NCBI GenBank assembly: GCA_021800745.1
Contig: JAJYYS010000020.1
Location: 1 to 15,874 of the forward strand
Source: a bacterium
GTDB lineage: Bacteria; SZUA-79; Acidulodesulfobacterales; Acidulodesulfobacteraceae
Length of the DNA stretch: 15,874 nucleotides
Reading direction: 5' to 3'
Notes under the pieces: model-generated
Told to the model about the DNA's origin: nothing
Seen by the model: the letters and a program-made list of their open reading frames with translations, nothing else
The model's database searches: none
Translations under genes and position numbers: made by a program
In this document: positions 14,151-15,874 of the stretch, piece after piece
How the letters are laid out: every line of letters starts with the position of its first letter
Numbering within the stretch: position 1 is the first letter of the stretch

Positions 14151-15662
14151 TTAATCATATGAATTCCTTTTAATATACCGGATAATATCACCGTCTTTAT
14201 TTCTGATTTTTACTATAAGCGGCATTTTGCCGGGCAGAGAGTGCGTCGAACATGACAAACACGGGTCGTAAAGCCTGAAAGCCATTTCTATCATATTAAG
14301 CAAGCCCTCCTGAACCACCTGTCCTTTGCTTATAAGTTTTTCCGCCGCCCGCTTTATAGACATAGTCATAGGAGCGTAATTATTGGTAGTTCCGACTATC
14401 AAATTTACCTTTTTAATAACGCCTTTCTCGTCAGAAACGTAATGATGGGTCAAAGTGCCTCTCGGCGCCTCCACCGAACCTATGCCGACCGCTTCGTTAG
14501 AACCGTTTACTTTTACTCCCTGCGGTATCGTTCTGACCTTATCGGAAGCGGTTTCGTCGTCGCTTGCAAGTTCCAACATCCTTTCCGAAGCGTAGAGTAG
14601 TTCCACTAACCTTGCCCAGTGCGTCGCAAGCCTGTGGTGAACCGGTTTGTATCTTCCGTCGTTTCTTTTTGCGCTCAAAGTATCGAACATCTTTTCAAAA
14701 TTTTCCTGCGCCAGCGGCGTCGCCATTCTATCGGAAACATTAAGCCTCGATAAAGGGGTGCAGGAATAAACTCCGCTTTCCGGCCCATCCACGAAACCTT
14801 TCCAGCCGACATTTTTTAAATAAGGATATTTAAGATAAGTCCACGGTTCCACTCTCTCGGCAATATGCTCGGCATAATCGGCGGAATCGTATTTTATAAA
14901 TTCATTTCCTTCAGGGTCTATAACTCTGATTTTTCCGTCGTAAAAATTAACGCGGTTAAGTTCATCTACCGTCCCCATATAATATGTCCTATGAATATAA
15001 ACGTCGGAAAGTATAAGTTCTTTATAAACGGGATTTTTTAATACTATGTCGTCGAATATTTTAAGGCTGAAAAGGGCAAAATCTATATTCTTTTTTGCGT
15101 TAAATTTAATTTCGTCCAATTCTTCGTTAGAAAGAGATTTACTCCAGCCTCCGGGCAATCCACCCGCAAGATGGATGCCTCTTCCGCCTATCATTTCTAT
15201 TATGCGGTGATTTCTCGCCCTCGTTTCTATAACCTCTTTCCCTATGTCTAATCCGACTTTCCTTATGACGCCCAGAATGTTTCTTTCGGAGGGCGGCGCA
15301 TCCGGTCCGACTATAAAATCCGGTCCGCCGAGCGCATAAAAATGGGTAGTATGGTCGGTAACGTAAAAAGCCATATATAAAAGCTCTCTTATTTTTTTGG
15401 CGGCAGGCGGCGGTTCTACTCCGAAAAGTCTGTCTAAAGCCTTGACCGATGCCATATGATGGGCTTCGGGACAAACTCCGCATATTCTATTGGTCAAAAT
15501 CGGCATATCTTCGGCAAGCCTTCCCGTGCAAAACTGCTCGAATCCCCTTAATTCGGGGACGATAAAATATGTATTTTTTACGTTTCCTTCGTCATCCAAA
15601 AATATGTCTATTTTACCGTGTCCTTCTAATCTGGTAACAGGGTCTATCGATATTTTTCTCAC
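14151..15662 (-). CDS. mvhA: [NiFe] hydrogenase large subunit, Mvh type (group 3)
   Basis: A 503-residue catalytic subunit. The N-terminal RLEGHGKIDIF (11-21) and L1 motif RICGVC (59-64; C61, C64) bind the NiFe centre with the C-terminal L2 motif DPCLSCSTH (466-474; C468, C471). Beyond H474 lies a 29-residue tail, the expected substrate of the maturation protease encoded next. The subunit splits or forms H2 in the cytoplasm and passes electrons through MvhG and MvhD. Assignment to the Mvh (group 3c) class rests on the adjacent mvhG, hdrA and mvhD. The start is GTG, with a strong AAGGAGG 8 bases upstream, and it overlaps the mvhG stop codon by 4 bases (GTGA), so translation is coupled. No truncation or missing key residue is seen. 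Confidence 0.95.
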   Translation of the reverse strand: MRKISIDPVTRLEGHGKIDIFLDDEGNVKNTYFIVPELRGFEQFCTGRLAEDMPILTNRICGVCPEAHHMASVKALDRLFGVEPPPAAKKIRELLYMAFYVTDHTTHFYALGGPDFIVGPDAPPSERNILGVIRKVGLDIGKEVIETRARNHRIIEMIGGRGIHLAGGLPGGWSKSLSNEELDEIKFNAKKNIDFALFSLKIFDDIVLKNPVYKELILSDVYIHRTYYMGTVDELNRVNFYDGKIRVIDPEGNEFIKYDSADYAEHIAERVEPWTYLKYPYLKNVGWKGFVDGPESGVYSCTPLSRLNVSDRMATPLAQENFEKMFDTLSAKRNDGRYKPVHHRLATHWARLVELLYASERMLELASDDETASDKVRTIPQGVKVNGSNEAVGIGSVEAPRGTLTHHYVSDEKGVIKKVNLIVGTTNNYAPMTMSIKRAAEKLISKGQVVQEGLLNMIEMAFRLYDPCLSCSTHSLPGKMPLIVKIRNKDGDIIRYIKRNSYD

Positions 15663-15874
15663 GGCTTTATCCTCCTTTTCAGCATAGAATCGGCAAGGCT
15701 GTATTTATAAAACAAACCTGCCGGGTCTGGAATAGATTCTATCGTCGAATTAATTTTTTCTATTATTTTTTCGTCGCTAAGCCCTTTTATTCCGTCAATA
15801 TCCATTATAGAGCCGATGGCGGAAACCATTTTAGCGCCCTGATCCAATACTCCTTCAGGAGGACCGTAACATCC
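15659..15874 (-). CDS. mvhG: [NiFe] hydrogenase small subunit, C-terminal part (cut by window edge)
   Basis: The reading frame stays open from the right edge to a TGA at 15661-15659. The first complete residues read GCYGPPEGVLDQGAKMVSAI, strongly reminiscent of MvhG-type small subunits (GPP...DQGAK). About 71 C-terminal residues are visible, and the iron-sulfur-binding N-terminal part lies beyond the window. A TTG at 15847 could be misread as a start, but the conserved sequence continues upstream of it. The stop overlaps the mvhA GTG start by 4 bases. The operon promoter must lie further upstream, outside the window. Confidence 0.88.
   Translation of the reverse strand, partial: GCYGPPEGVLDQGAKMVSAIGSIMDIDGIKGLSDEKIIEKINSTIESIPDPAGLFYKYSLADSMLKRRIKP
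15671..15677 (-). promoter_or_regulatory. Ribosome binding site fixing the mvhA GTG start
   Basis: On the minus strand this reads AAGGAGG, 8 bases before the GTG at 15662. It supports the GTG start whose product begins directly with the conserved KISIDPVTRLEGH block. Confidence 0.8.

Noticed and set aside
15659..15847. Complete 62-residue small gene starting at TTG 15847
   Set aside because: The conserved small-subunit sequence (GCYGPPEGV) continues upstream of this TTG to the window edge, so it is the C-terminus of mvhG and not an independent gene.

Overview
The window reads as a chromosomal segment from a bacterial anaerobe with moderately low GC content. The best guess is a Desulfobacterota/deltaproteobacterial-type lineage. 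That rests on a group 3-type Mvh [NiFe] hydrogenase linked to HdrA and MvhD, a TusA-like sulfur carrier, abundant PAS/GAF signalling proteins and a sigma-54-type activator. No rRNA or taxonomic marker is present, so the lineage is an inference. Every protein gene lies on the minus strand; the only plus-strand gene is the 3' half of a tRNA-Ala at the left edge.

In transcription order (right to left) the first block is an energy-metabolism operon. It runs from the C-terminus of the hydrogenase small subunit (mvhG, cut by the window edge) to the large subunit (mvhA, overlapping mvhG by 4 bp), a hydrogenase maturation protease, the FAD/multi-FeS protein HdrA, the [2Fe-2S] linker MvhD and a TusA-like protein. 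The known family logic is that MvhAG oxidises H2, MvhD passes the electrons on, and HdrA splits them on flavin towards a low-potential carrier and a high-potential acceptor. HdrB and HdrC are not in the window. A REP-like dispersed repeat sits between the protease and hdrA.

The second block (about 10.5 to 0.7 kb) is a dense signalling array. It holds a GAF/AAA+/Fis-type activator with a degenerate GAFTGA loop, a PAS-PAS hybrid histidine kinase (HK2), a stand-alone CheY-like receiver with its own promoter, a second PAS-PAS hybrid kinase (HK1), a GAF/HD-GYP c-di-GMP phosphodiesterase and a chemoreceptor with an unusual C-terminal sensor. A SatP-type acetate transporter and the tRNA follow.

The main discovery is that HK1 and HK2 share a 1161-bp direct repeat (3869-5029 and 6553-7713) that I read as 100% identical. 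It covers the whole HisKA/HATPase/linker/receiver core, while their PAS input halves and extreme C-termini have diverged. This looks like recent gene conversion homogenising the output of two sensors. In a mirror arrangement, the activator and the HD-GYP protein share a homologous N-terminal input module on different outputs. Together the array looks like a mix-and-match set of soluble redox or metabolite sensors feeding phosphorelay, transcription, c-di-GMP and taxis, next to a hydrogenase operon. The functional link between the two blocks is inferred from adjacency only.
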